Assembly: GCF_015670795.1 (NCBI RefSeq)
Contig: NZ_JADPCJ010000006.1
Location: forward strand, 18,830 to 82,829
Direction of reading: 5' to 3'
Source of the DNA: Collinsella aerofaciens
Lineage (GTDB): Bacteria > Actinomycetota > Coriobacteriia > Coriobacteriales > Coriobacteriaceae
Length of the DNA: 64,000 bases
Shown: piece by piece, positions 46,546 through 55,113 of the stretch
How positions within the stretch are numbered: the first letter of the stretch is position 1
Layout of the letters: every line of letters starts with the position of its first letter
Translations under genes and position numbers: made by a program
The notes under the pieces: generated by a model
Databases searched by the model: none
Told to the model about the DNA's origin: nothing
The model's input: the letters and a program-made list of their open reading frames with translations, nothing else

Positions 46546-46568
46546 CGACTGGTAGAGTCGTGTATGGC

Positions 46569-46602
46569 GAAGGCCGTCTGGATGGTATTCCAGGCGGCCT
46601 TC
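46569..46602. terminator. Hairpin between convergent ffh and DUF134 genes
   Basis: GAAGGCCGTCTGGA at 46569-46582 pairs with TCCAGGCGGCCTTC at 46589-46602 (one T-G pair), six-base loop. The flanks are weakly T-rich on the + side. It probably terminates ffh and possibly the opposing gene. Confidence 0.7.
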
Positions 46603-46614
46603 GTCGTTGGTGCG

Positions 46615-47424
46615 TTATATGTTGTGTGAGCAGACGCGTGATGGCATCGATTGCCTGCTGTTAGTGGCAGCTGCAGCCCTCGTGACCCTCGTTCTCGTGA
46701 TGGCCGTGGCACCGCAGGATCCGCCGTGCTCATGGATGTGCTCGTGGTCGTGGCCATGGCAATCGCAGGTGGCCTCGCCGGTCTGCGCGAGCGTGCCGGC
46801 AATGAGCGCCTCGACGCAGGCGTCGCAGCTGCCCTGGGCACCTGCGTATACCGTGATGCCGGCTTGGGCAAGCGCGCTGATAGCGCCACCGCCGATACCG
46901 CCGCAGATGAGCGTGTCAACGCCGCCGTTGGCAAGCAGACCCGCCAGGGCGCCGTGACCGGTGCCGCCGGTGCCCACGACCTGCTCGTTGAGCACCTTGC
47001 CGTCCTGAATGTCGTAGATCTTGAACTGCTCGCTGCGGCCAAAGTGCATAAAGATGTTGCCGTTGTCGTACGTGGTTGCCACCCTCATGGTGCCGATCTC
47101 CTTTGCTGGCCATGCGGCCGTCGTCGTGGTAATGGGGGAGTACGCGATGCTGCCGCCTTCGATGACGATTGCCCGTCCGTTGACCAGCGCGTTTGCCACC
47201 TTGCGATGCGCGCGGCTGCTAATTGCCGCCACCGTGGCGCGCGCGATACCCATCTGCTGTGCGACGGCCTCCTGATTGAGGCCTTCCAGGTCGCACAGGC
47301 GCAGGACTTCGAGCTCATCGACCGTCATATCTATGGCGTCTCCACTGGCAAGGCCATCGGGGGTAAAGCCGCGGTATTCGGGGATGATCCCAACACGGCG
47401 CAATTTTTCGCGTCTTCCTGCCAT
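46615..47424 (-). CDS. DUF134 HTH regulator fused to a NifX/NifB-type domain, C-terminus frameshifted
   Basis: About 269 residues as read, from ATG 47424 five bases after AAGGAG. The N-terminal DUF134 helix-turn-helix (LEVLRLCDLEGLNQEAVAQQ, AHRKVANALVNGRAIVIEGG) is followed by a dinitrogenase iron-molybdenum-cofactor-like domain (MRVATTYDNGNIFMHFGR to ICGGIGGGAISAL). A Cys/His-rich tail (CDCHGHDHEHIHEHGGSC) then changes near 46712 to Ala/Thr/Arg residues typical of a shifted frame. In the shifted frame the tail continues Cys/His-rich and stops at 46661-46663. Probably a metal- or redox-sensing regulator of Fe-S/metal cofactors. Confidence 0.82.
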   Translation of the reverse strand: MAGRREKLRRVGIIPEYRGFTPDGLASGDAIDMTVDELEVLRLCDLEGLNQEAVAQQMGIARATVAAISSRAHRKVANALVNGRAIVIEGGSIAYSPITTTTAAWPAKEIGTMRVATTYDNGNIFMHFGRSEQFKIYDIQDGKVLNEQVVGTGGTGHGALAGLLANGGVDTLICGGIGGGAISALAQAGITVYAGAQGSCDACVEALIAGTLAQTGEATCDCHGHDHEHIHEHGGSCGATAITRTRVTRAAAATNSRQSMPSRVCSHNI

Positions 47425-47438
47425 GCGCACTCCTTATC

Positions 47439-47503
47439 TGACATATGTCAACAATAGGATAACGCGTGTGCGCCGCGGAGCAAGGCATTTTTGGCATATG
47501 TCA
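47439..47503. promoter_or_regulatory. Paired palindromes upstream of the DUF134 gene (candidate operators)
   Basis: A perfect 12-bp palindrome TGACATATGTCA at 47439-47450 and an 11/12 match TGGCATATGTCA at 47492-47503 have their centres 53 bp apart. They share TCTGACATATG in opposite orientation. The location between the start of the DUF134 gene and thyA fits autoregulation, but the binding protein is unknown. Confidence 0.55.
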
Positions 47504-47590
47504 GAAAATGAGGGCTTATGTTTGGGCTGTGGGGCCGCGTGCGCCTGGGCTACAATGAATCTCGCTTGTAGGCGACTGACAGGAGGGTCA

Positions 47591-48439
47591 ATGAGCAAAG
47601 CTGATCAACAGTTTGTAGCCATGTGCCGCGATATTCTGGACCATGGCACCACCACCGAGGGCCAAAAGGTCCGCCCGGTGTGGGAGGACGGCACCCCTGC
47701 CTATACCATTAAAAACTTTGGCGTTACGGCGCGCTATGACCTGCGCGAGGAGTTCCCCGCGCTTACGCTGCGTCGTACGGCGCTCAAGTCCGCTATGGAC
47801 GAGATCCTGTGGATCTATCAGAAGAAGTCCAATAACGTCCATGATCTCAACAGCCATATTTGGGATGAGTGGGCCGACGAGACCGGCTCCATCGGCAAGG
47901 CCTACGGCTACCAGATTGGGCAGAAGAGCCATTATGCCGAGGGTGACTTTGACCAGATGGACCGCGTGTTGTACGACCTTAAGCACACACCGTACAGCCG
48001 TCGCATCATGACGAACACCTATGTGTTTAGCGACCTGTCCGAGATGCACTTGTATCCGTGCGCCTACAGCGTGACCTATAACGTCACGCAGCGCCCGCAG
48101 GATGACAAACCGACGCTCAATATGATTCTCAACCAGCGCAGCCAGGATATTTTGGCCGCGAACAACTGGAATGTGTGCCAGTACGCCATTCTGCTCATGA
48201 TGGTGGCGCAGTCGGTCGATATGATCGCTGGCGAGCTGCTGCATGTGATTGCCGATGCCCACATTTACGACCGTCATGTCGATATCGTCCGCGAGCTTAT
48301 CGAGCGTCCGCAGTTTGCGGCTCCCAAGGTAACGCTCAACCCCGATGTGCATGATTTCTACGCGTTTACGACCGATGATCTGATTGTTGAGGGCTATGAG
48401 CACGGCCCGCAGGTCAAGAACATCCCCATTGCGGTGTAG
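47591..48439 (+). CDS. thyA: Thymidylate synthase
   Basis: 282 residues, ATG at 47591 after CAGGAGGG. ThyA fold with AKGI/folate and dUMP motifs: MSKADQQFVAMCRDIL at the start, SRRIMTN near residue 138 (dUMP-binding Arg), catalytic LYPCAYSVTYNV near 155 and NQRSQDILAANNWNVCQY near 180. The Pro-Cys-x-Tyr form resembles the Bacillus ThyA type rather than the PCH form of Escherichia. Converts dUMP to dTMP; followed directly by the DHFR gene that regenerates folate. Confidence 0.95.
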   Translation: MSKADQQFVAMCRDILDHGTTTEGQKVRPVWEDGTPAYTIKNFGVTARYDLREEFPALTLRRTALKSAMDEILWIYQKKSNNVHDLNSHIWDEWADETGSIGKAYGYQIGQKSHYAEGDFDQMDRVLYDLKHTPYSRRIMTNTYVFSDLSEMHLYPCAYSVTYNVTQRPQDDKPTLNMILNQRSQDILAANNWNVCQYAILLMMVAQSVDMIAGELLHVIADAHIYDRHVDIVRELIERPQFAAPKVTLNPDVHDFYAFTTDDLIVEGYEHGPQVKNIPIAV

Positions 48440-48448
48440 GTGACGCGC

Positions 48449-48967
48449 ATGACGTGTAAGCTTTCTGCCATTGTCGCCGTGTGCGATGACTGGGGCATTG
48501 GGTGCGAGGGCGACATGGTCGTGTCCAACCGTGCCGACATGCGTCATTTTGTGGCATGCACCAAGGGTTGCCCGGTCATTATGGGGCGCAAGACGCTGTT
48601 GAGTTTTCCCGGCGGGCGTCCGCTCAAGAATCGCCGTAATATCGTGCTCACCCGCGACGAGAGCTTTGCTGCCGAGGTCGTCGACGTGGTGCATGGCGTT
48701 GACGAAGCGCTCGCCGCGGTAGCCGATGAACCCGTTGCGTGGGTGATCGGCGGCGGCGAGGTGTATCGGCAGTTTTTGCCGTACTGCGTGGAGGCCGAGG
48801 TTACGCATAACCATTGCGTGCATGACGTGGATACGTACTTTCCCGATCTGGATGCCGATCCCGCGTGGGAGATTGCGAGGCGTGGCGGTGTTGCCACGAT
48901 TGCCTCGGGCGAGGGCGACGAGGGTGTCGATTATGAGTTCGTGACGTATCGTCGCGTTGAGGCATAA
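48449..48967 (+). CDS. folA: Dihydrofolate reductase
   Basis: 172 residues from ATG 48449 (a GTG three codons earlier is possible). IVAVCDDWGIGCEGDMV near the N-terminus, VIMGRKTLLSFPGGRPLKN near 46 and AWVIGGGEVYRQFLP near 93 are DHFR substrate and NADPH motifs. Reduces dihydrofolate produced by ThyA; the ten-base gap implies co-transcription. Confidence 0.94.
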   Translation: MTCKLSAIVAVCDDWGIGCEGDMVVSNRADMRHFVACTKGCPVIMGRKTLLSFPGGRPLKNRRNIVLTRDESFAAEVVDVVHGVDEALAAVADEPVAWVIGGGEVYRQFLPYCVEAEVTHNHCVHDVDTYFPDLDADPAWEIARRGGVATIASGEGDEGVDYEFVTYRRVEA

Positions 48968-49011
48968 ATCGTCTGGCGTGAACGGTATCATCGGGTTGTT
49001 TGAATGCATGG

Positions 49012-49030
49012 GGCGGCGCTTAGCGTCGCC
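49012..49030 (+). terminator. Short GC hairpin after folA
   Basis: GGCGGCGC at 49012-49019 pairs with GCGTCGCC at 49023-49030 (one G-T pair) around TTA, followed by TCGTTTGG. A weak terminator of the thyA-folA transcript. Confidence 0.5.
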
Positions 49031-49076
49031 TCGTTTGGTATAGATGTGCTGTAAAGAAAGGTGCGGGCAGGCTGCT

Positions 49077-49991
49077 ATGACTGATGCCGTTGAGGTGCTG
49101 CGAATCGATTCGCTCGAGGACGAGCGGCTCGATGCCTACGTGCGACTGACCGAGCGTGAGCTTCGCTGCGTGCTGGAGCCGCAGAAGGGCATTTTTATCG
49201 CCGAGAGTGCCAAGGTCATCGAGCGTGCAGTGCGCGCCGGATACGAGCCGGTGAGCTTTCTTTTGGGCGAACGCTGGCTCGACCAGATGATGCCGCTGTT
49301 TGAGCGCCTGGCGGTACGCGAAGGTGCGGGCCCGGTTCCCGTGTTCGTGGCCTCGATGGAGCTTATGGAGCAGCTGACGGGCTTTAACGTGACGCGCGGT
49401 GCGCTCGCGGCGTTCCGTCGCCCGCGTCAGATTCCGGTAGCCGAGTTCTTGGGCGGCGTCGTCGAGGCGGCGGGGGAGCGCCCGGTGCGCGTGTGCGTGC
49501 TCGAGGGCATTGTCGACCACACCAACGTCGGCGCGATTTTCCGCTCGGCCGCCGCGCTCAATGTCGACGGCATTCTGGTGAGCCCTACGTGCTGCGATCC
49601 GCTGTACCGTCGCTCGGCTCGCGTGAGCATGGGCACCGTGTTTCAGGTGCCGTGGACGCGTATTGGCAGTGAGGCGCGCGTGTGGCCGCATGATGGCCTG
49701 GCCGCGCTTCATGATGCCGGCTTTTCGTGTGCCGCTATGGCGTTGACGGACGACTCTGTTTCGCTTGATGATCCTGTGCTGCAGAAGATTGATCGCTTGG
49801 CGATTTTTATGGGCACCGAGGGTGCCGGCTTGGGCGTTAAAACTATTGCCGGCTGCGACCGGTCCGTGCGCATTCCGATGGCGCACGGGGTCGATTCGCT
49901 CAACGTGGCCGCGGCGAGCGCCGTCGCCTTTTGGCAGCTGTGCCCGCACGTGAGCAATGAGTATCACTACCAGCCGGGTTTGTATCACTAG
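49077..49991 (+). CDS. SpoU/TrmH-family RNA methyltransferase
   Basis: 304 residues from ATG 49077. An N-terminal substrate-binding region (about 1-140) is followed by the SPOUT knot: VDHTNVGAIFRSAAALNVDGI near residue 150 (motif 1, with the catalytic-type Asn and Arg), FMGTEGAGLG near 243 (motif 2) and IPMAHGVDSLNVAAASAVA near 265 (motif 3). Methylates a ribose 2'-OH in rRNA or tRNA; target not deducible. No clear operon partner. Confidence 0.9.
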   Translation: MTDAVEVLRIDSLEDERLDAYVRLTERELRCVLEPQKGIFIAESAKVIERAVRAGYEPVSFLLGERWLDQMMPLFERLAVREGAGPVPVFVASMELMEQLTGFNVTRGALAAFRRPRQIPVAEFLGGVVEAAGERPVRVCVLEGIVDHTNVGAIFRSAAALNVDGILVSPTCCDPLYRRSARVSMGTVFQVPWTRIGSEARVWPHDGLAALHDAGFSCAAMALTDDSVSLDDPVLQKIDRLAIFMGTEGAGLGVKTIAGCDRSVRIPMAHGVDSLNVAAASAVAFWQLCPHVSNEYHYQPGLYH

Positions 49992-50116
49992 GCAGTTATT
50001 CCGCACCGCGCTCTAATTCGGGGTGTTTCGGTCGCCGCCAGTCGGTGCTAAGCTGGTATTGGCTTTGGTCTTAAATTGCCGTTTTGTTGTTTGACGTACG
50101 CTTTTGGGGAGGGCGT

Positions 50117-51466
50117 GTGGCTAAGAAATCTACGGCTATCGATGTAACGCAGGGTGTCATTTGGCAACAGCTGCTGTCGCTGTGCGTTCCCATCTTTTTT
50201 AGTTCGTTTTTTCAGCAGGCCTACACGCTTATCGGTACCTATATCGTCGGTCAGTTTGGCGGCAAGCTCGCGCTGGGCGGCATTCAAGCCACAATGGTCC
50301 TCACCGAGCTCTGCATTGGCTTTTGCGTTGGCGTTGGCGCTGGTTGTGCCGTTATCACGGGTCAGTTTTTTGGCCAGCACGATGACGAGCGTCTGAGCCG
50401 TTCGATCCATACGGCTATGACGCTCGCGCTGGTGTGCGGCATCGTTTTCTCGATTCTTGGCATTGTGTTCGTTGAGCCTATGCTGGTGCTTATGAACACG
50501 CCGCATGAACTATTGGCCGAGGGCGTGGCCTATGCCCGTTGCTATTTTGCCGCGATGGTTGCGGCACTGCTGCTTAATATGGGAACCGCACTGCTGCGTG
50601 CCGTGGGCGACACACGCGGGCCCGCCGTGATCATTGCCTCTGGCTGCCTGGTTAACGTGGTGCTGGATATCATCTTTGTTGCTGTGTTGCATATGGAGGC
50701 GCTGGGCTGCGGCATCGCGGTGGCGCTGACCATTTGTTCCAATGCAACGATGATCGTGTTGCGCATGATGCGCGCTCCGGGCGCATGGCGTCTTTCGCTG
50801 TCTAAGCTCGGCATCGATCGCGGTATTTGCAAGAGTATGATCTCGTGTGGTCTGCCACTCGGTTTTCAATCGGCTGCCTACTCGATCTCGAACGTGCTGA
50901 TCCAGGTGTCGGTGAATTCATTTGGCGCCGACGTCACGACTGCTTGGGGTTTATCTGGGCGCCTGGATGGCATTGTCTGGATGGTTACCGAGGCGCTCGG
51001 CGTGTCGATCACCACGTTCTCGGCGCAGAACTTTGGCGCGCGCAACTACGAGCGCATGCGCAAGGGCTACCATACGTCGCTCGTGCTGTCGTTTATGCTC
51101 ATTGGTGGCCTGTCTGCCGTGCTGCTGGTGTTCTCGGGTCCGCTGTCGCGTTTGTTTGTCGACGATGCTTCGATTTCGGCGTACACCACGACGATTCTTC
51201 ACTTTATCGCGCCGTTCTACGCGATCTTCTCGATTATCGAAAACGCGTCGGGCTCCATTCGCGGCGCCGGCGTGAGTCTGCAGCCTATGATGCTCACCAT
51301 CTTTGGCACCGTTGTCTTGAGGGTGATTTGGGTGTTTGCGATCATGCCCTTCGATCCGTCGCTCGAGCATCTACTGCTGGTCTACCCCGTAACCTGGCTC
51401 ATTACGGCCACGATGTTCACCATCTACCACCACAGCGGCAACTGGCTAGGCCGCGCCATCGCCTAA
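50117..51466 (+). CDS. MATE-family efflux transporter
   Basis: 449 residues from GTG 50117, which has GGGGAGGG close upstream. Twelve hydrophobic segments, the first at about residue 20 (LLSLCVPIFFSSFFQQAYTLIGTYIVGQF) and two homologous halves, the second starting near GLPLGFQSAAYSISN. These are MATE (NorM/DinF-like) hallmarks; exports drugs or cationic metabolites with Na+ or H+. Substrate unknown. Convergent with the next gene across a long bidirectional hairpin. Confidence 0.9.
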   Translation: MAKKSTAIDVTQGVIWQQLLSLCVPIFFSSFFQQAYTLIGTYIVGQFGGKLALGGIQATMVLTELCIGFCVGVGAGCAVITGQFFGQHDDERLSRSIHTAMTLALVCGIVFSILGIVFVEPMLVLMNTPHELLAEGVAYARCYFAAMVAALLLNMGTALLRAVGDTRGPAVIIASGCLVNVVLDIIFVAVLHMEALGCGIAVALTICSNATMIVLRMMRAPGAWRLSLSKLGIDRGICKSMISCGLPLGFQSAAYSISNVLIQVSVNSFGADVTTAWGLSGRLDGIVWMVTEALGVSITTFSAQNFGARNYERMRKGYHTSLVLSFMLIGGLSAVLLVFSGPLSRLFVDDASISAYTTTILHFIAPFYAIFSIIENASGSIRGAGVSLQPMMLTIFGTVVLRVIWVFAIMPFDPSLEHLLLVYPVTWLITATMFTIYHHSGNWLGRAIA

Positions 51467-51479
51467 TGATCCCTTGGGG

Positions 51480-51534
51480 CGGAGGAAAACGGATCATTGC
51501 TCTCCGTCGTGATGTCGATGTCCGTTTTCCTCCG
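51480..51534. terminator. Long bidirectional hairpin between MATE and cobO genes
   Basis: A 14-bp perfect stem (51480-51493 with 51521-51534), extended by four GC pairs after a one-base bulge, encloses a 27-base loop. It separates convergent genes and probably terminates both. Confidence 0.65.
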
Positions 51535-51549
51535 TCCCCTTCGGTTTCA

Positions 51550-52035
51550 TTAGTATTTAATGCCTTGGCGGGCCAGGAGGCCTTCGTCGAAGTAGTGTTT
51601 GACGGGGCGCATTTCTGTGACCAGGTCGGCGAGGTCCGCGAGGGGCAGCAGGCCGCGGCAGGTCAGTATGAGCTCTGTGGTGTCGGGTTTCATCGCGATT
51701 AGTTCCTCGACATCCTCTCGCGCCACAAAGCCGCGGCGCATGGCCTCGCCGAGTTCGTCCAAAATCAGAACGTCGACCTGTGAGATCTGCTCGCGTGCGA
51801 GCTCCATGATCTGTGCGGCGCAAGCCTCGGGCGTGTCGCGGTCGGCCTGTGCAATTCGTAACCCTAGGCGTGGTGCCGCATCATGCTCGGCGCAGTGCAG
51901 CTTCTTGGCAATCTGCAGCATGAGTACGTCGAGCCCATAACCTGTGGCGCGCATCGCCAATCCCAGCGCAGCCGTGGTTTTGCCCTTGCCATCGCCCGTA
52001 TAGATCTGAACCTTGCCGACTTCGAGTGATGCCAT
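51550..52035 (-). CDS. cobO: Corrinoid adenosyltransferase, CobO/BtuR type
   Basis: 161 residues, ATG at 52035 with AAAGGATAG upstream. P-loop GDGKGKTTAALGLAMRA near residue 14 and VDVLILDELGEAMRRG near 88 are the CobA/BtuR ATP-binding motifs. Transfers the adenosyl group from ATP to cob(I)alamin. No other cobalamin gene is nearby, suggesting a scavenging role. Slightly shorter than the usual 170-200 residues. Confidence 0.9.
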   Translation of the reverse strand: MASLEVGKVQIYTGDGKGKTTAALGLAMRATGYGLDVLMLQIAKKLHCAEHDAAPRLGLRIAQADRDTPEACAAQIMELAREQISQVDVLILDELGEAMRRGFVAREDVEELIAMKPDTTELILTCRGLLPLADLADLVTEMRPVKHYFDEGLLARQGIKY

Positions 52036-52112
52036 CTCTATCCTTTCGTGCCCGGCGTCGGTTTATCGCCGGCCGGGTTGGGTATTCTAGTTAGCATTAT
52101 CAACCCCAGTAG

Positions 52113-54020
52113 ATGGAGTTCAAGCAGATGGAGATGGATGACAACAAGCGTAGACGGAATATGATCCTCTACGTGCTCATCGCCTTCGTCGTCTACCTCG
52201 TGCTCTCGACCGTTCTGTTCCCTAACATCGGTCACACGCAGCAGATTACGAAGACCGATTACTCGACGTTTGTCAAAGCGCTCGATAAGAAGAGTGTCGA
52301 CAAGGTCGAGTACAACACGGACGATTACTCGATTTATTACACCAAGAAGGGCGAGGACGAGAACATCGCCTATAAGACGACCGGTGTGCCGAACGATGCG
52401 GGCTTTACCGATCGCGTGCTTGAGTCTGGCGCTTCGCTGGAGTCGGTCGTTCCCGATAAAAACTCGGGTTTGATGACCTACTACCTGCTCACGCTCATTC
52501 TTCCCATGGCGATTTTCTTCCTCATCGGTTGGTGGCTCAACCGCCGCATGAAGAAGGCTATGGGCGATGACGGCCCGTCGATGAACTTTGGCGGCGGCGG
52601 TTTTGGCGGCGGCGGACTGGGTAAGTCCGGCGCGCGCGTGATCGCCTCCAAGGACGTGGGCGTGACCTTTAAGGACGTCGCCGGCCAGGAAGAGGCCAAG
52701 GAGTCGCTCAAGGAGGTCGTCGACTTTCTGGAGAAGCCGCAGCGCTACGAGGAGATTGGCGCCAAGCTGCCGCGCGGTGCTCTCCTTGTTGGCCCTCCGG
52801 GTACCGGTAAGACCCTGCTAGCCAAGGCTGTTGCCGGCGAGGCTGGTGTTCCGTTCTTTAGCATTTCGGGTTCTGAGTTCGTCGAGATGTTCGTCGGCCG
52901 TGGCGCCGCCAAGGTGCGTGACCTTTTTAAGCAGGCCAAGGAAAAGGCCCCGTGCATCGTGTTTATCGACGAGATCGATACCATCGGTAAGAAGCGCGAT
53001 GGCGGCGGTTTTAGCGGCAACGACGAGCGTGAGCAGACGCTCAATCAGTTGCTGACCGAGATGGATGGCTTCGATAACCACAAGGGTATCGTTGTCCTTG
53101 CCGCAACCAATCGCCCCGACAGTCTCGATCCGGCGCTGCTGCGCCCCGGTCGTTTTGACCGCCGCATCCCCGTCGAGTTGCCCGATCTGACCGGCCGTAA
53201 GAACATCCTTGAGCTTCACGCCAAGAGTGTGAAGACCGAGCCGCCGATTGACCTGACCGCGATTGCCCGCGCCACGCCCGGTGCCTCGGGCGCCGACCTG
53301 GCCAATATCATCAACGAGGGCGCCCTGCGCGCCGTTCGCGAGGGTCGCAAGCGTGCAACCCAGGACGACTTCGAGGAGTCGGTGGAGGTCGTCATTGCCG
53401 GCCAACAGCGTAAGTCCACGGTGCTTTCCGACCACGAGAAGCAGGTCGTTTCCTACCACGAGATCGGCCATGCTATCGTCGCTGCCCGCCAAAAGGGTTC
53501 CGCGCCGGTTACCAAGATCACCATCGTGCCGCGCACGAGCGGTGCTCTTGGCTATACCATGCAGGTCGAGGAGGACGAGCGCTTCCTGACGACACGCCAG
53601 GAGGTCTTGGACAAGCTCGCCGTCTACTGCGGCGGCCGTGCGGCCGAGGAACTCATCTTTGGCGAGATGACGACCGGTGCCGCCAACGATATCGAACAGG
53701 CCACCAAGCTTGCCCGTAATATGGTGACGCGCTTTGGTATGTCCGACGAGTTTGGCATGATGGCGCTCGGTACCGTGCAGAACGCGTATCTCAATCAGGA
53801 CACGTCGCTCACCTGCGCCCCTGGTACGGCCGAGCGTGTGGACGCGATTGTCGCTAAGCTGATCGAGGACGCGCACGATCGCGCCCTGCAGATCCTCAAG
53901 GAAAACAAGTTCAAGCTCCATGAGCTGGCTCGTTATCTGTACAAGAAGGAGACCATCACGGGTGAGGAGTTCATGAACCTCCTCACGCGCGAGAATCCGC
54001 TGATGCCCAAGCAACAGTAA
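52113..54020 (+). CDS. ftsH: ATP-dependent zinc metalloprotease FtsH
   Basis: 635 residues from ATG 52113; ATG 52128 with GGAG upstream is an alternative start. Two membrane segments (about residues 17-37 and 122-143) flank a small external domain. AAA+ module: Walker [14 protein letters not shown] near 230, Walker [16 protein letters not shown] region with RPGRFDRR. Zinc site HEIGH at residues 449-453. Degrades membrane and short-lived proteins. Ends before a strong terminator. Confidence 0.97.
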   Translation: MEFKQMEMDDNKRRRNMILYVLIAFVVYLVLSTVLFPNIGHTQQITKTDYSTFVKALDKKSVDKVEYNTDDYSIYYTKKGEDENIAYKTTGVPNDAGFTDRVLESGASLESVVPDKNSGLMTYYLLTLILPMAIFFLIGWWLNRRMKKAMGDDGPSMNFGGGGFGGGGLGKSGARVIASKDVGVTFKDVAGQEEAKESLKEVVDFLEKPQRYEEIGAKLPRGALLVGPPGTGKTLLAKAVAGEAGVPFFSISGSEFVEMFVGRGAAKVRDLFKQAKEKAPCIVFIDEIDTIGKKRDGGGFSGNDEREQTLNQLLTEMDGFDNHKGIVVLAATNRPDSLDPALLRPGRFDRRIPVELPDLTGRKNILELHAKSVKTEPPIDLTAIARATPGASGADLANIINEGALRAVREGRKRATQDDFEESVEVVIAGQQRKSTVLSDHEKQVVSYHEIGHAIVAARQKGSAPVTKITIVPRTSGALGYTMQVEEDERFLTTRQEVLDKLAVYCGGRAAEELIFGEMTTGAANDIEQATKLARNMVTRFGMSDEFGMMALGTVQNAYLNQDTSLTCAPGTAERVDAIVAKLIEDAHDRALQILKENKFKLHELARYLYKKETITGEEFMNLLTRENPLMPKQQ

Positions 54021-54046
54021 AGCCGCGGTCGAGCCAGTAAACGTCG

Positions 54047-54088
54047 ACGCCCCATTTGAGCAGCTTTCTCAAATGGGGCGTTTTGCTT
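54047..54088 (+). terminator. Terminator after ftsH
   Basis: A perfect 14-bp stem (54047-54060 with 54068-54081) around a seven-base loop, followed by TTTTGCTT. The next gene starts 14 bases later and so needs its own promoter or readthrough. Confidence 0.9.
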
Positions 54089-54101
54089 GAGAGGGATGGA
54101 A

Positions 54102-54593
54102 ATGAAGATCGTGGTGAGCGCCTGCTTGATGGGCGAGAGCTGCAAGTATAACGGGCTTGACAACTATCATCGCGAGTTGGTCGAGGCCTGCGAGCGTACA
54201 GGGACTGAGGTCCTCTTGGTGTGCCCTGAGGTCTTTGGCGGCCTGCCCACGCCGCGCAGGCCGTCCGAGATTGTGAACGGCGAGGTCCGTACCTGCGAGG
54301 GTACCTCGGTCGATCGCGAGTTTCGCCTGGGCGCTCAACGTGCGCTCGACATGTGCGAGCAGGCGGGCGGGTCGGAAGAGATCGCCGCGTGCATCCTGCA
54401 GGACCGTAGTCCCTCGTGCGGCGCGGGCCGCGTCTACGACGGCACCTTTAGCGGTACGCTCACCGCGGGCAACGGCGTCTTCGTCGACATGCTCTTGCGC
54501 CACGGCTACCGTGTGATCCCGGCAAGCGAGTTCGACCCCAGCATGTTGGAACATTGTCCACAGCACTCGAACCGAACACTTCCTCACGGGTGA
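54102..54593 (+). CDS. DUF523 protein, C-terminus probably altered by inserted DNA
   Basis: 163 residues from ATG 54102, six bases after GAGAGGG. DUF523 motifs: VVSACLMGESCKYNG at the start, LLVCPEVFGGLPTPRRPSE near residue 40 and ILQDRSPSCGAGRVYDGTFSG near 97, with conserved Cys residues. Function unknown in the family. The last 17 codons run antisense across the remnant of a serine recombinase, so the native C-terminus after about IPASEFD is probably lost. Confidence 0.85.
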   Translation: MKIVVSACLMGESCKYNGLDNYHRELVEACERTGTEVLLVCPEVFGGLPTPRRPSEIVNGEVRTCEGTSVDREFRLGAQRALDMCEQAGGSEEIAACILQDRSPSCGAGRVYDGTFSGTLTAGNGVFVDMLLRHGYRVIPASEFDPSMLEHCPQHSNRTLPHG

Positions 54594-54666
54594 CCGTTTT
54601 GGCATCATCCGTGAAGTTGATATTGAGTTCGACCCGGTCATCAAAGACGTAGACCGAGTTGACAGG
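54541..54666 (-). pseudogene. Remnant of a large serine recombinase C-terminus
   Basis: On the minus strand this stretch reads PVNSVYVFDDRVELNINF followed by TDDAKTVTREEVFGSS with no stop. This resembles the distal C-terminal end of large serine recombinases of integrative elements (a V-N-x-V-Y-V-F-D-D-x-V-x-L pattern). No catalytic domain is present upstream; the homology ends near 54666. It is a fragment of a former mobile element. Confidence 0.5.
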
Positions 54667-54769
54667 CGCCGTACCCAGGCAGTCCCTCCCCGCAGCCCTC
54701 GCGCAGGAACGCGTACGCGGCCCTCCCGTCTCTTGCGCCCCTCCCGGAGCTGTTCACATCAGTGTAGCC

Positions 54770-54999
54770 AATCCAGTCCGCCAAGGGCTGCAGCCCGGAC
54801 AACGCGGCGATGGAGGGCTTCTTCGGCCTGCTCAAGAAGGAGTTCTGGCACGGCAGGGACTGGTCGGAATGGACCCCGCCCGCTTCATCGAGGAGCTCGG
54901 GGGGGCTGGATCGGCCGATACAATACGGAGAGGCGCAGCGATGCGCTCGGTGGCCGCACGCCGGCCGAGTTCCGCTCCGCGCTGGGAAGGGCCGCGTAA
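54770..54999 (+). pseudogene. Frameshifted end of an IS3-type transposase (OrfB)
   Basis: Three reading frames together give the C-terminal end of an IS3-family transposase: SAKGCSPDNAAMEGFFGLL and KKEFWHGRDWS in one frame, ARFIEELGG in a second, and WIGRYNTERRSDALGG with RTPAEFRSALGRAA ending at TAA 54997-54999 in the third. At least two frameshifts and the missing N-terminal two thirds mark it as a decayed copy. Confidence 0.85.
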
Positions 55000-55113
55000 C
55001 GGTCCAAGAAATCGTCCGCAGTCTCCATTCTTGCCCCTTTGGGACGGCTTCTTGTTGGGGCGTGCCTGCCCCGGACCCTGCTAGGAACGAGTGCAGCAAA
55101 CTGGAATTTTAAA

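Noticed and set aside
54641..55099. Antisense ORF over the transposase remnant
   Set aside because: Composition and lack of motifs indicate a shadow of the IS3 fragment.
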